Position numbers and translations under genes: made by a program. From Anaerolineales bacterium (GTDB lineage: Bacteria > Chloroflexota > Anaerolineae > Anaerolineales > Villigracilaceae), in the NCBI GenBank assembly GCA_015489255.1, contig WGAD01000348.1, forward strand, positions 1 through 7,005: DNA of 7,005 bases, read 5' to 3'. Shown here piece after piece: positions 6,318-7,005 of this stretch. Below the pieces are notes generated by a model. It was not told the origin of the DNA. It saw only the letters and a program-made list of their open reading frames with translations, and searched no databases. Within the stretch, counting starts at the first letter, position 1. The number at the start of each line of letters is the position of its first letter.

Positions 6318-7005
6318 ATGAAACACAAGATCACCATTGGTTTACCCCGCATACACGAAGAAGCCGGCGAAAAACGGGATTTCCTGCCCGCTTTCGTCAA
6401 AGCCCTGGCTCAACACAACGTCCAGATCGTCATCGAAGAGGGCTACGGCAGCGGCATCGGCTACAGCGAAAGCGCCTACCTGCGGGTTGCGCCCCGCCAA
6501 GTACGCTTTGGCAAAGCCGAAGATGTCTTCCAGCAAGATTACGTCATCGTCCTGCGCGCGCCGCGCGAGGAACACCTGCGGCTGATGAAATCGGGCGCTA
6601 CGCTGATCTCCATGCTGCATTACCCCACCCGTCCCCAGCGTGTCCAGATCTTGCGCTCCCTGGGCATCGAGGCCGTATCGCTCGATGCGATCACCGACGA
6701 CACCGGGCGGCGGCTGGTGGAAAACCTCCGCGCCGTCGGCTGGAATGGAATGGCCGTCGCCATGAAAACCCTGGAGCAACTGCGCCCCGATTTCCACGAT
6801 CCTAAACGTCCGCCCATCCACGTCACGGTGTTGGGGCTGGGGGCCGTTGGCAGCCACGCGGCCCAGGCGGCCATCCATTACGCCAGCGCCGCCCTGCAAC
6901 GCGAACTTTACCATCAGGGCGTGCCCGGCGTCATCGTCCGCGCGGTCGATTTTGATCTCACCCCGCACGAAGGGTATGTGCGCGAACTCCTGCACGACAC
7001 CGACA
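6318..7005 (+). CDS. alanine dehydrogenase / transhydrogenase-alpha-like protein (partial, runs off the right edge)
   Basis: The first 229 residues are visible. GGGAGG at 6307-6312, 5 nt before the ATG, supports the start. The protein begins KITIGLPRIHEEAGEKRDFLP (4-24), which has the shape of the AlaDh/PNT N-terminal domain (the 'E-x-R-V-x-L-x-P' region). It continues with EEGYGSGIGYSESAY (40-54), DYVIVLRAP (74-82) and ISMLHYP (97-103, H101 aligning with the catalytic His of alanine dehydrogenase), then RLVENLRAVGWNG (132-144). A nucleotide-binding start, VTVLGLGAVGSHAAQAA (169-185), has GLGAVG (173-178) as the dinucleotide loop. Where alanine dehydrogenases have a substrate-binding Lys (VKEP-like), this protein has R80. 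It is therefore a divergent member and the substrate is unsure: alanine dehydrogenase, a saccharopine-dehydrogenase-like or carboxyethyl-amino-acid enzyme, or another NAD(P)-linked oxidoreductase. It is about 46 nt after recJ and may be in the same transcript. Confidence 0.8.
   Translation, partial: MKHKITIGLPRIHEEAGEKRDFLPAFVKALAQHNVQIVIEEGYGSGIGYSESAYLRVAPRQVRFGKAEDVFQQDYVIVLRAPREEHLRLMKSGATLISMLHYPTRPQRVQILRSLGIEAVSLDAITDDTGRRLVENLRAVGWNGMAVAMKTLEQLRPDFHDPKRPPIHVTVLGLGAVGSHAAQAAIHYASAALQRELYHQGVPGVIVRAVDFDLTPHEGYVRELLHDTD

Overview
The window looks like a chromosomal segment of a GC-rich bacterium. The housekeeping genes are clearly bacterial (Tgt, RlmI, RecJ). Their overall style suggests Chloroflexota, perhaps Anaerolineae, but this rests on general resemblance and is tentative. 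There are six protein genes. Two are cut by the window edges: tgt at the left and an alanine-dehydrogenase-like gene at the right. I see no tRNA, rRNA, CRISPR array, transposase or integrase. No gene-free stretch exceeds 80 bases.

Layout: (1) Positions 1-1004, minus strand: tgt, tRNA-guanine transglycosylase, running off the left edge. (2) Positions 1005-1083: a short AT-rich divergent intergenic region. It holds a perfect TATAAT for tgt, so close to the ATG that the mRNA should be nearly leaderless, and an extended -10 (TGaTATACT) for the rightward genes. (3) Positions 1084-2796, plus strand: a type II restriction-modification pair, an amino-DNA methyltransferase (probably N4-cytosine) followed by a MvaI/BcnI-family endonuclease. 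Its base composition is much more AT-rich than its surroundings. (4) Positions 2796-6271, plus strand: rlmI (23S rRNA m5C methyltransferase) and recJ (5'-3' single-strand exonuclease), overlapping by 13 nt. (5) Position 6318 to the right edge, plus strand: the 5' part of a divergent alanine dehydrogenase/transhydrogenase-fold gene, about 46 nt after recJ with its own strong ribosome binding site.

The methylase, nuclease, rlmI and recJ are tightly packed: a 9 nt gap, then a 1 nt stop/start overlap (TAGTG), then a 13 nt overlap. They could be read as one transcript from the promoter near 1041-1049. The simplest reading is that a compact R-M cassette was acquired between a divergent tgt / rlmI-recJ pair and now sits between rlmI-recJ and their upstream region. 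The methylase would protect host DNA and the nuclease would cut unmodified invading DNA, probably at a CCNGG-type site by family analogy. The neighbours are core genes: tRNA queuosine modification, ribosome modification and DNA repair.

Most worth a second look: the nuclease carries Asn where MvaI and BcnI have a metal-binding Asp; the methylase has the motif order X-I-IV with no obvious separate recognition domain; the cassette ends exactly at the rlmI start codon; and the terminal dehydrogenase-like protein has Arg where alanine dehydrogenases use a substrate-binding Lys.
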